64,000 bases of DNA from Streptomyces sp. NL15-2K (GTDB lineage Bacteria > Actinomycetota > Actinomycetes > Streptomycetales > Streptomycetaceae), in contig NZ_CP130630.1 of assembly GCF_030551255.1 (NCBI RefSeq), forward strand, positions 4,817,501-4,881,500, read 5' to 3'. Below, in pieces: positions 45,264 through 52,899 of the stretch. Position 1 is the first letter of the stretch; every line of letters begins with the position of its first letter. The notes beneath the pieces were generated by a model. The model had not been told where the DNA came from. It worked only from the letters and a program-made list of their open reading frames with translations, and made no database searches. Both the position numbers and the translations under genes were made by a program.

Positions 45264-46262
45264 TCACGCCGCCGCGTCGAAGCCGGTTTGGCGGGCCAGC
45301 TTCTTCAGCTCCAGCAGCGCGTGCTTCTCGATCTGGCGGATGCGCTCGCGCGTCAGTCCGTGCTCCTTGCCGACCTCGGTCAGCGTGCGCTCCCGGCCGT
45401 CCTCGATGCCGTAGCGCATCTTGATGATGGAGGCCGTGCGCTGGTCGAGGCGGCCGATGAGGTCGTCCAGCTCCTCGCTGCGCAGGAGGGTCAGGACGGA
45501 CTGCTCGGGCGAGACCGCGGAGGTGTCCTCGAGCAGGTCGCCGAACTGGGTCTCGCCCTCGTCGTCCACCGACATGTTCAAGGAGACCGGGTCGCGGGCC
45601 CAGTCCAGGACGTCCACCACACGCTCCGGGTTCGAGCCGAGCTCCGCGGCGATCTCCGCGGGCTCCGGGTCCCGGCCGTGCTCGCGGTTGAACTCGCGCT
45701 GCACGCGCCGGATCCGGCCCAGCTCCTCCACCAGGTGGACGGGCAGGCGGATCGTGCGCGACTGGTCCGCTATCGAGCGGGTGATCGCCTGGCGGATCCA
45801 CCAGGTCGCGTACGTGGAGAACTTGAAGCCCTTGCGGTAGTCGAACTTCTCGACCGCGCGCACCAGACCGGCGTTGCCCTCCTGGATCAGGTCGAGGAGC
45901 GGAAGGCCGCTACGGGGGTAGCGGCGGGCGACCGCGACGACCAGACGGAGGTTGGAGCGGATGAAGATGTCCTTGGCCCGCTCGCCGTCGGCGATCAGGG
46001 CCTCGAGCTCCTCGCGGGTGGCGTCCGCCTTGGGCTCCTCGTATCCGTCGAGGATCTGTCGTGCGAACACACCCGCCTCGATGATCTGGGACAGCTCGAC
46101 CTCCTTGGCGGCGTCGAGCAGCGGTGTGCGCGCGATCTCGTCGAGGTACATGCCGACCAGATCCCGGTCGGCGATCTCGCCGGCGTGGGCGCGGACACTG
46201 CGTGCCGCGTCGACCGTCTCGCCGGCGGCGGACTGACGACGGGCGACGGCACGGGTTGCCAT
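45264..46262 (-). CDS. hrdD: RNA polymerase sigma factor HrdD
   Basis: A 332-residue group 2 sigma-70 factor. Region 1.2 (DLVGMYLDEIARTPLLDAAKE), region 2 (FIRSNLRLVVAVARRYPRSGLPLLDLIQEGN, KFSTYATWWIRQAI), region 3 and region 4 (RYGIEDGRERTLTEVGKEHGLTRERIRQIEKHAL) are complete, while the long N-terminal extension of HrdB is absent. Length and the fru/TetR neighbourhood agree with Streptomyces HrdD. A sequence fitting the sigma-R consensus lies upstream (46348-46373), in keeping with thiol-stress control. ATG 46262. Confidence 0.94.
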   Translation of the reverse strand: MATRAVARRQSAAGETVDAARSVRAHAGEIADRDLVGMYLDEIARTPLLDAAKEVELSQIIEAGVFARQILDGYEEPKADATREELEALIADGERAKDIFIRSNLRLVVAVARRYPRSGLPLLDLIQEGNAGLVRAVEKFDYRKGFKFSTYATWWIRQAITRSIADQSRTIRLPVHLVEELGRIRRVQREFNREHGRDPEPAEIAAELGSNPERVVDVLDWARDPVSLNMSVDDEGETQFGDLLEDTSAVSPEQSVLTLLRSEELDDLIGRLDQRTASIIKMRYGIEDGRERTLTEVGKEHGLTRERIRQIEKHALLELKKLARQTGFDAAA

Positions 46263-46347
46263 GCGTGCTCCCTTGCGATGGTGAGGTCAGCGGGTGGTCC
46301 TTAAGACGCTTGGCACTCTCCTCGGGTGCCCGGCATCCGATGGAAAC

Positions 46348-46373
46348 AACGACTGGAATCAGGACAGAATTCC
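46348..46373 (-). promoter_or_regulatory. sigma-R type promoter of hrdD
   Basis: On the minus strand GGAAT (46373-46369) is followed after exactly 18 nt by GTT (46350-46348), the consensus of the disulfide-stress sigma factor. It is 86-111 bp upstream of the hrdD start. hrdD is a known member of that regulon in S. coelicolor. Confidence 0.75.
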
Positions 46374-46434
46374 CAACCCGCACCTAAATTTTTCTGATCA
46401 TGCAGTACCCTGTCCGGCCACACGAGGAGGCGTG

Positions 46435-46953
46435 ATGTCGTCGGAACGTACAGAGGTGCAGGTCAGGCCCGGAGTCGAGAGTGACCTCGAAGCCCTCACC
46501 GACCTCTACAACCACTACGTACGTGAGACGCCCATCACATTCGATACCGCCGTCTTCACTCCGGAAGAGCGCCGCCCTTGGCTGCTCTCCCACCCTGAAG
46601 ACGGCCCGCACCGCCTGATGGTTGCCGTGGACACCGGTTCGCAGGAGATTCTGGGCTACGTCACATCCAGCCCTTACCGCGTGAAGCCCGCGTACGTGAC
46701 CTCGGTGGAGACCACGGTCTACGTCGCCCCGCACGCCGGCCGCCGCGGCATCGGCACGCTCCTCTACAAGGCCCTCTTCGAGGCCCTGGCCGACGAGGAC
46801 CTGCACCGCGCCTACGCGGGCATCGCGCAGCCCAACGAGGCGTCCACGCGGCTGCACGAGCGCTTCGGGTTCCGGTACGTCGGGACGTACCGGGAGGTCG
46901 GCCGGAAGTTCGGCCGCTACTGGGACGTGGCCTGGTACGAGAAGGAGCTTTAG
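46435..46953 (+). CDS. GNAT acetyltransferase, phosphinothricin acetyltransferase-like
   Basis: A 172-residue acetyltransferase. The series LTDLYNHYVRETPITFDTAVFTPEERR, YVTSSPYRVKPAYVTSVETTVYV and APHAGRRGIGTLLYKALFEAL is that of the Bar/Pat-like family, and RLHERFGFRYVGTYREVGRKFGRYWDVAWYEKEL is its typical C-terminus. ATG 46435 is used with GAGGAGG 5-6 nt upstream; GTG 46432 is close. Divergent from hrdD. May acetylate amino-acid-like toxins; substrate unproven. Confidence 0.9.
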   Translation: MSSERTEVQVRPGVESDLEALTDLYNHYVRETPITFDTAVFTPEERRPWLLSHPEDGPHRLMVAVDTGSQEILGYVTSSPYRVKPAYVTSVETTVYVAPHAGRRGIGTLLYKALFEALADEDLHRAYAGIAQPNEASTRLHERFGFRYVGTYREVGRKFGRYWDVAWYEKEL

Positions 46954-47040
46954 GCCGGCCGTACGCGAGAAGCGGCCGCAGGCCGGCCCTACACGAGCAG
47001 GAGCCGCAGGACACGAGAAAGAGCCACAGGACGGCCGTTC

Positions 47041-47826
47041 TCAGCCGAACTGCACCGACCGCTTCGCCAGCCCTCCCCAGAACCCGTCGATCACCGACTT
47101 CTGTTCCTTCAGCTCGCCGGCCGCGTCCGCCGCGCCCATCGTCACGAAAAGGGGCGCGAAGTGCTCGGTGCGCGGGTGGGCGAGCCGGCCCGCCGGGGAT
47201 TTGCGGAGGAAGTCGAGCAGCGCGTCCACGTCACCGGCCTCCAGCGAGCGCCGGCCCCAGTCGTCGAACTCGGCCGACCAGGCGGGGACGCCGCCCTGCC
47301 GCAGCGCGGCCAGGTTGTGGGTGAAGAAGCCGGAGCCGACGATCAGCACACCCTCGTCGCGCAGCGGCGCCAGCTTGCGGCCGATCTCCATGAGCCGCAC
47401 CGGGTCGAGGGTCGGCATGGAGACCTGCAGAACCGGAATGTCTGCTTCGGGGAACATCTCGACCAGCGGGACGTAGGCTCCGTGGTCCAGGCCACGATCC
47501 GGGACGTCCTGCACCGGTATGCCCGGGGCGCGCAGCAACTTCCGTATGGATTCGGCCAGTTCGGGCGCGCCGGGGGCCTCGTACGTGACCTTGTAGTAGT
47601 GCTCGGGGAAGCCCCAGAAGTCGTAGACGAGAGGGACCGTTTCGATGGCACCGATGGCGAGCGGCGCCTCCTCCCAGTGGGCGGAGACGATGAGGATCGC
47701 CGTGGGGCGCGGCAGGTCGGCCGACCAGGCGGCGAGTTCGCCGGGCCAGATCGGGTCGTCCGCCAGAGGTGGGGCACCGTGGCTGAGATAGAGCGCCGGC
47801 ATGCGCTCCTGGGCGGCGGCGGACAT
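47041..47826 (-). CDS. class III extradiol ring-cleavage dioxygenase (LigB/DODA)
   Basis: A 261-residue iron or zinc enzyme of the DODA type. Metal-binding His are seen in YLSHGAPPL and SAHWEEAPLA, with further conserved LDHGAYVPLVEMFP, GSGFFTHNL and RTEHFAPLFVTMGAA. The family opens catechol rings or acts as quinone-related detoxifier next to MarR regulators. It is divergent from such a MarR gene, across a 4-copy 21-bp repeat. ATG 47826. Confidence 0.92.
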   Translation of the reverse strand: MSAAAQERMPALYLSHGAPPLADDPIWPGELAAWSADLPRPTAILIVSAHWEEAPLAIGAIETVPLVYDFWGFPEHYYKVTYEAPGAPELAESIRKLLRAPGIPVQDVPDRGLDHGAYVPLVEMFPEADIPVLQVSMPTLDPVRLMEIGRKLAPLRDEGVLIVGSGFFTHNLAALRQGGVPAWSAEFDDWGRRSLEAGDVDALLDFLRKSPAGRLAHPRTEHFAPLFVTMGAADAAGELKEQKSVIDGFWGGLAKRSVQFG

Positions 47827-47861
47827 GGCGACGGCTCCTTCCGGGAATTTCTCGCTTGAAG

Positions 47862-47944
47862 CCTCAAGCTACTGACGCGTAGGCCTAGGCTACTGACGCG
47901 TAGACCCGAGCTACTGATGCGTAGATCCAAGGTGCTGACGCGTG
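47862..47944. repeat. four 21-bp tandem repeats in the dioxygenase/MarR promoter
   Basis: Imperfect copies of GCTACTGACGCGTAG with exact 21-bp period begin near 47868, 47889, 47910 and 47931. They fill the space just upstream of the dioxygenase start. Two helical turns per unit suggest repeated protein binding on one face of DNA. Confidence 0.8.
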
Positions 47945-47968
47945 TAAACCATACGACATATTGGTTTA
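47945..47968. promoter_or_regulatory. candidate MarR operator
   Basis: TAAACCA (47945-47951) and TGGTTTA (47962-47968) form a perfect 7-bp inverted repeat with AT-rich centre, 25 bp upstream of the MarR start. It is the most AT-rich site in this part of the window and likely covers the promoter. Confidence 0.65.
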
Positions 47969-47992
47969 ATATTCAAGGAGTGCTCTCGTACA

Positions 47993-48526
47993 GTGGAGTA
48001 CATGAAGGCATCCACATCCGCACCCACCGAGGACCTCCGTGAGGAGCCTCGCTGGCTCACCGACGAGGAACAGCGCATCTGGCGTTCCTACATCCACGCC
48101 TCCACGCTCCTGGAGGACCACATGGACCGCCAACTCCAACGGGACGCGGGCATGCCGCACATCTACTACGGCCTCCTCGTCAAGCTCGCCGAGTCCGCGC
48201 AGCGGCGGCTGCGCATGACCGAGCTGGCCATGCACGCGAAGATCACCCGCTCCCGCCTGTCCCATGCGATCGCCCGCCTGGAGAAGAACGGCTGGGTACG
48301 ACGCGAGGACTGCCCCTCCGACAAGCGGGGCCAGTTCGCGGTGCTCACCGACGAGGGCTTCGAAGTGCTGAAGCGGGCCGCGCCGGGCCACGTGGCGGCC
48401 GTACGGAACGCGGTGTTCGACCGGCTCACCCCCGAACAGCAGAAGTCCCTCGGCGACATCATGGAGATCGTCGCCGAGGGACTCCAGCCGAACGATGCGG
48501 GAGCGGACCTGCCCTGGCTCCGCTGA
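47993..48526 (+). CDS. MarR-family transcriptional regulator
   Basis: A 177-residue regulator. The winged helix has RRLRMTELAMHAKITRSRLSHAIARLEKNGWVRREDCPSDKRGQ, with the wing at DKRGQFAVLTDEG. GTG 47993 (AAGGAG 12 nt upstream) and ATG 48002 are both possible. Divergent from the dioxygenase gene, which it probably represses. Its stop lies inside a long hairpin. Confidence 0.92.
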   Translation: MEYMKASTSAPTEDLREEPRWLTDEEQRIWRSYIHASTLLEDHMDRQLQRDAGMPHIYYGLLVKLAESAQRRLRMTELAMHAKITRSRLSHAIARLEKNGWVRREDCPSDKRGQFAVLTDEGFEVLKRAAPGHVAAVRNAVFDRLTPEQQKSLGDIMEIVAEGLQPNDAGADLPWLR

Positions 48527-48556
48527 ACCGCTCGGTCAGGGAGCCAGGGCAGGTCC
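48505..48556. terminator. hairpin formed by the end of the MarR gene
   Basis: 17-bp perfect arms (48505-48521, GGACCTGCCCTGGCTCC, and 48540-48556) enclose the stop codon in an 18-nt loop. The left arm encodes the final residues DLPWL. A second hairpin at 48562-48596 (CGTACGTACGG arms) follows. Confidence 0.8.
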
Positions 48557-48561
48557 TGGGT

Positions 48562-48596
48562 CGTACGTACGGAGCGTCCCCATCCCCGTACGTACG
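48562..48596. terminator. second hairpin in the same gap
   Basis: CGTACGTACGG at 48562-48572 pairs with CCGTACGTACG at 48586-48596 around a 13-nt loop. Together with the preceding hairpin it separates convergent transcription of the MarR and efflux genes. Confidence 0.65.
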
Positions 48597-48640
48597 GATG
48601 GCCCGAAGGTAGGTCCGGACGGTCGTCGTCAAGCCCGGTG

Positions 48641-48697
48641 GAGGCTCAGCCCGGTAGAGGCTCAGCCCGCTAGAGGCTCAGCCCGCTAGAGGCTCAG
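48641..48697. repeat. 16-bp tandem repeat running into the efflux stop codon
   Basis: Four units of GAGGCTCAGCCCGCTA with exact 16-bp period start at 48641, 48657, 48673 and 48689. The last, partial unit contains the TGA of the efflux gene (48694-48696). Confidence 0.85.
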
Positions 48698-50235
48698 TGA
48701 GCGACGACCGGCACCGACAGTTCGTCCTCGGCCGACTCGCCGGAGCCCGCCACCGTGGTGCCGTCCGGGCGGCCGGCGTTGATGAAGGTCAGGGCGATGG
48801 CCGCGGCCACGACCAGGATGCCGACGGCGAACCAGATCGCGCTGGTGTAGCCCTGCACCTGGCCCTCCAGCTGAACCAGCTGCTGCTGGGAACGGCTGGT
48901 GGCGGAGCCGATGTGGTCCGCGACGTACGACGTGGTGGCCGACGCGGCGATCGTGTTCAGCAGCGCCGTGCCGATCGCACCGCCCACCTGCTGCGAGGTG
49001 TTGACCATCGCGGAGGCGACTCCGGAGTCCCGCGGCTCGACGCCCTGCGTGGCCAGGGACATGGCCGGCATGAACGCCGTACCCATGCCGAGGCCCAGCA
49101 GCAGCATCCCCGGCAGCAGCAGTGACGCGTACGAGGAACCGATCTCCATCTGGGTCAGCAGCAGCATGCCGAGAGCGGCGACCAGGAAGCCGGGGCCCAT
49201 CAGCAGGCGCGGCGCGACCCGGGTCATCAGGCGGGTGCCGATCTGGGTGGAGCCCGTGATCATGCCGACGATCATCGGCATGAAGGCGAAACCGGTCTTG
49301 ACCGGCGAGTAGCCCTTCACGATCTGCAGGTAGTAGGTCAGGAAGAGGAACAGGCCGAACATCGCGATGATGGCGAGGCCCAGGGAGAGGTAGACGCCGC
49401 CGCGGTTGCGCTCGGTGATCACGCGCAGCGGCAGCAGCGGGGCCTTGACCCTCGCCTCGACGAGCACGAAGGCGATCAGCAGCACGGCCGAGGTGACGAA
49501 CATGCCGATGGTCAGGGAGTCGCTCCAGCCGTCGGATTCGGCGCGGGTGAAGCCGTAGACCAGCGCGACCAGACCGAGGGTGGACAGCAGGACGCCGGGG
49601 ATGTCGAGCGGGTTGCGGTTGCGGCCGCCCTCCGGCTCACGGATGACGAAGTAGGCGCCGGCCGCGGCCACGATGGCGAACGGGATGTTCACGAAGAACG
49701 TCCAGCGCCAGTCCAGGTACTCGGTGAGGAAGCCGCCGAGGATCAGACCGACGGCGCCGCCGCCACCCGCGATCGCGCCGTAGATGCCGAACGCCTTGGC
49801 GCGCTCCTTGGCGTCCGTGAACATCACGGCGAGCAGGGAGAGCGCGGCCGGGGCGAGCAGGGCACCGAAGACGCCCTGCAGGGCGCGGGAGCCGAACATC
49901 ATCGCCTCGTTGGTGGCCGCGCCGCCCAGCGCCGAGGCGGCCGCGAAGCCGCCGAGGCCGAGGACGAAGGTGCGCTTACGGCCCCACAGGTCGGCGATCC
50001 GGCCGCCGAAGAGGAGGAGACCGCCGAAGGCCAGGGCGTAGGCCGTGACGACCCACTGCCGGTTGCCGTCGGATATCCCCAGGTCCTGCTGGGCGGACGG
50101 GAGAGCGATGTTCACGATGGTCGCGTCGAGCACGACCATCAGCTGGGCCAGCGCGATGAAGACCAGCGCTTTCCAGCGGTTGGCGTCGGGGACCTTGCCC
50201 GCGGCGCCGGGAGCCTTTGCGGCTGTTTCAGACAT
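48694..50235 (-). CDS. DHA2-family MFS efflux protein (EmrB/QacA type)
   Basis: A 513-residue, 14-helix exporter. QLMVVLDATIVNIALPSAQQDLG is the DHA2 signature; GGRIADLWGRKRTFVLGLGGF is the loop 2-3 motif; GVASAMVNTSQQVGGAIGTALLNTI lies near the end. ATG 50235 (MSETAAKAPG) is chosen; GTG 50247 is in frame. It follows a TetR gene on the same strand; the 188-bp gap has an array of GATCGG repeats. Expected role is resistance to a cationic or aromatic drug. Confidence 0.93.
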   Translation of the reverse strand: MSETAAKAPGAAGKVPDANRWKALVFIALAQLMVVLDATIVNIALPSAQQDLGISDGNRQWVVTAYALAFGGLLLFGGRIADLWGRKRTFVLGLGGFAAASALGGAATNEAMMFGSRALQGVFGALLAPAALSLLAVMFTDAKERAKAFGIYGAIAGGGGAVGLILGGFLTEYLDWRWTFFVNIPFAIVAAAGAYFVIREPEGGRNRNPLDIPGVLLSTLGLVALVYGFTRAESDGWSDSLTIGMFVTSAVLLIAFVLVEARVKAPLLPLRVITERNRGGVYLSLGLAIIAMFGLFLFLTYYLQIVKGYSPVKTGFAFMPMIVGMITGSTQIGTRLMTRVAPRLLMGPGFLVAALGMLLLTQMEIGSSYASLLLPGMLLLGLGMGTAFMPAMSLATQGVEPRDSGVASAMVNTSQQVGGAIGTALLNTIAASATTSYVADHIGSATSRSQQQLVQLEGQVQGYTSAIWFAVGILVVAAAIALTFINAGRPDGTTVAGSGESAEDELSVPVVAH

Positions 50236-50343
50236 GGGGGTACCCACTTCGGGACTTCGTGACGGAAAAAGCGTGTGTAAAGGGGACGGCTCGTCGTCGG
50301 TGACGGCCGAGAAGTTGATGTGGTGACTGAGGTGGAGCTCTGA

Positions 50344-50417
50344 ACTGATCGGTCACTGATCGGTCGCTGATCGGGTCACTGATCGGGTCACTGATCGGGT
50401 CACTGATCGGTCGGAGC
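50344..50417. repeat. six-copy ACTGATCGG(G)TC array upstream of the efflux gene
   Basis: Six 11-12 bp units (ACTGATCGGTC twice, then GCTGATCGGGTC, ACTGATCGGGTC and relatives) run without gaps from 50344 to 50417, right after the TetR stop. They are in the promoter space of the efflux gene and may be an operator array for the TetR protein. Confidence 0.85.
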
Positions 50418-50423
50418 TGATCG

Positions 50424-51077
50424 TCAGGCTTGGCGCAGCTCCTCCATGGTCGCGGGCGTGCCCGGCAGGGTGGAGCCGGCCGGGGCCCGCAGTCCGTCGA
50501 TGAACAGTTGCAGGTGCCTGTGCAGGAAACGGTCGGCGTTGAGGCAGGCGGTGCCCGCCGGGGGCCGGCTGAGCTGGGCCACGGCGACCATCAGGTCACC
50601 GACGCCCACGTCGGGGCGGAGCTGTCCGGCCACCCGGGCGCGCTCCATGAGCTTCTCGACGGTCCGCTCGAGGCGTTCCCGTGCGTCCTCCAGATCCGGG
50701 TGGTTCTTGTCGAACGTGCCCTGGACCATCGGGCACAGCGCGCTGATCCGCTCGTCGGAGGACGCGTGCACGAACCGCTCCAGCGCTTCGAAGGCGTCCC
50801 CGGTCTCCCTGAGCGCCAGCTCGGCCGCCCCGACCGTACGGTCCATGACCGAGCAGACGACCTCGCGCACCAGCGCCTCGCGGTCGGGGAAGTTGCGGTA
50901 CACCGTGGCGTTGCCGACGCCGGCCCGGCGGGCGATCTCGTCGAGCGGGACGTCCGGGCCCAGCTCGACGAACATCTCCCGGGCGGCGGTGACGATCCGC
51001 TCCCGGTTGCGCAGGGCGTCGGCGCGCGGCCGGGACACCTTGGGCTGCGCGGGGTTCGGAGACGTCACGGTCTGCAC
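50424..51077 (-). CDS. TetR-family transcriptional regulator
   Basis: A 217-residue regulator with HTH GPDVPLDEIARRAGVGNATVYRNFPDREALV and a C-terminal domain of the AcrR type. GTG 51077 is set by AGGAGGT 6 nt upstream; the longer frame to 51146 would run through a microsatellite and is rejected. It is upstream of the DHA2 exporter on the same strand and is its likely repressor. A 14-copy octamer repeat lies directly upstream of its ribosome site. Confidence 0.93.
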   Translation of the reverse strand: MQTVTSPNPAQPKVSRPRADALRNRERIVTAAREMFVELGPDVPLDEIARRAGVGNATVYRNFPDREALVREVVCSVMDRTVGAAELALRETGDAFEALERFVHASSDERISALCPMVQGTFDKNHPDLEDARERLERTVEKLMERARVAGQLRPDVGVGDLMVAVAQLSRPPAGTACLNADRFLHRHLQLFIDGLRAPAGSTLPGTPATMEELRQA

Positions 51078-51092
51078 GGCGTACCTCCTAGA

Positions 51093-51204
51093 AAGCGATG
51101 GAGCGACGGAACGATGGAGCAATGGAGCAATGGAGCAATGGAGCAATGGAGCAATGGAGCAATGGAGCGATGAAGCGATGAAGCGATGAAGCGATGAAGC
51201 GATG
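51093..51204. repeat. 14-copy octanucleotide microsatellite
   Basis: Fourteen consecutive 8-bp units (GAGCAATG six times exactly, flanked by GAGCGATG and AAGCGATG variants) cover 112 bp, ending 16 bp before the TetR start codon. GC content is far below the surroundings. Such arrays change length by slippage. Confidence 0.92.
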
Positions 51205-51443
51205 ATGTGGAGTTGGATCCGGGGAGGGAGTCCCCGTTTCGCTCCGACACATGGCTAAACGGGGAAGCGGTCCCCGGTTATTTCCCACCCTTCCGAGAAA
51301 TTCTTGTGACCTGAGTCACAGGCTCATGGGCGGAAAACCCACGTTCGGGCTCACCCAACGCGCGCCCGCGCACCCCTCGACACAGGGTGATCGCAAGGGT
51401 GCAGCCGGAGACCGGCGGCTGCCGTGGACGGAAAGGCCCCCGC

Positions 51444-52748
51444 ATGCAGCCGCTCCGCCGTCGGATACGCCCGCGCCGCGCGGCCGCCCTGGCGGCCGTG
51501 ACCGCGCTGACCTTCGCGGTGAGCACCTCGGCCGGTACCGGACCCTTCGCGCCGGGCCCCGCGCCGGCCGGGGCGGGGCCGATCGCCGTCGCCCGTTCCC
51601 CCTCCCACAGCCCCTGCATGATCAGCGGTGCCCCGACGGTGCAGTTGTCGGAGGGCCTGCCCACCCCGGCCGGCTACTCCCGCTCCACCGGCACCGTCCG
51701 CGCCCTCACCCTGATGGTCGACTTCTCCGATGTCCCCGGTCCGGGCAGCGCGCTCGACCGGTTCCGGGAGTTCTTCCCCCAGACCCAGCAGTGGTTCCGC
51801 ACCAGCTCCTACGGCCGTCTCGACTACCGCCCCGAAACCCCGCTGCCCGACTGGCTGCGGATGCCCAAGCCGTTCAAGGCGTACGGCATAGAGCGCGGCG
51901 CCCCCTTCGACCCCGGCTACCGGCAGCTGGTCCAGGACATCGTGGCCGAGGCCGATCCCGAGGTGGACTTCCGGTCGTACGACTTCTTGAACGTGCTGAT
52001 GACGCCGAACGCCGGGCCGTCCGCGCTGGACACGGTCCTGTCGGTGACGTTCGCCGGCAACCCGGAGGCCCCGGTCGCCGACGGCATACCGGTCGCGAAC
52101 GCCTCCTTCGTCTACTCCCGCCAGGACGACGGCTCCGGCTCCTACGCGCGGACCGGCTACCGCGTCCTCCCCCACGAGAACGGCCATGTCTTCGGCCTGC
52201 CCGACCTCTACACACAGGAGGGCGGGGGCGCGGTCGGCCACTGGGACATCATGAGCGAGGACTGGGGGGCCAACAACGACCTCCTCGGCTGGCACAAGTG
52301 GAAGCTGGGCTGGCTGGACGCGACGCAGGTGAGCTGTGTGGCGACGCCGGGGACGACGGAGTACACGCTGACGCCGCTGGCCCGGGCGGGCGGCCCGAAG
52401 CTGATCTTCGTGCCCGTCGACCGGCACAGCGGATACGCCGTCGAGCTGCGCACCGGCGAGGGCAACGACGAGACCGTGTGCCGACCGGGCGTGCTGATCT
52501 ACCGGGTCGACGCGGACGTGGACACCGGCCGGGGACCGGTGACGGTGTACGACTCCCGGCGGGACAGCGGAGGCTGCACCCGCAGCCCGAACGTCCACGC
52601 GGAACTCTCCGACGCGACGTTCGCCCCCGGCGAGGAGTTCCGGGATCTGCGGCGGGGCATCCGGATCGTGGTGGCGGGGGCGGGGGCAGGGGCGGGGGAG
52701 GACACGGACGTCGGGGGTGGGCATCGGGTGCGGGTGACGCGGAGGTAG
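51444..52748 (+). CDS. secreted M6-like metalloprotease
   Basis: A 434-residue exported protease. The twin-basic N-terminus (MQPLRRRIRPRRAAALAAVTALTF) is a signal peptide. The zinc site is HENGH in VLPHENGHVFGLPDLYTQ, followed by GHWDIMSEDWG with the methionine-turn-like motif. LTLMVDFSDVPG is the usual N-terminal strand of the family. ATG 51444 gives the best signal sequence. The C-terminus ends in a Gly/Ala-rich stretch encoded by GGGGC repeats. Single gene. Confidence 0.88.
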   Translation: MQPLRRRIRPRRAAALAAVTALTFAVSTSAGTGPFAPGPAPAGAGPIAVARSPSHSPCMISGAPTVQLSEGLPTPAGYSRSTGTVRALTLMVDFSDVPGPGSALDRFREFFPQTQQWFRTSSYGRLDYRPETPLPDWLRMPKPFKAYGIERGAPFDPGYRQLVQDIVAEADPEVDFRSYDFLNVLMTPNAGPSALDTVLSVTFAGNPEAPVADGIPVANASFVYSRQDDGSGSYARTGYRVLPHENGHVFGLPDLYTQEGGGAVGHWDIMSEDWGANNDLLGWHKWKLGWLDATQVSCVATPGTTEYTLTPLARAGGPKLIFVPVDRHSGYAVELRTGEGNDETVCRPGVLIYRVDADVDTGRGPVTVYDSRRDSGGCTRSPNVHAELSDATFAPGEEFRDLRRGIRIVVAGAGAGAGEDTDVGGGHRVRVTRR

Positions 52749-52899
52749 GGGGTGGTGCGGGACTTCAGGGGCGCTCGGGGACTGCCGGCCCGTGTCGGCC
52801 GGCCGGTCGCACGGGCGTCGTAAGGGCGTCGTAAGAGCGTCGTAAGTGACCGCTTCCGGATTACCGTGGGGCTGCCCCGACCGCCGTACCGGAGATCCG

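Noticed and set aside
50424..51146. Longer start for the TetR gene at 51146
   Set aside because: It would translate the octamer microsatellite; AGGAGGT before GTG 51077 and the family N-terminus favour the shorter form.
51093..51204. CRISPR array
   Set aside because: Units are only 8 bp with no spacers and no cas genes nearby; it is a microsatellite.
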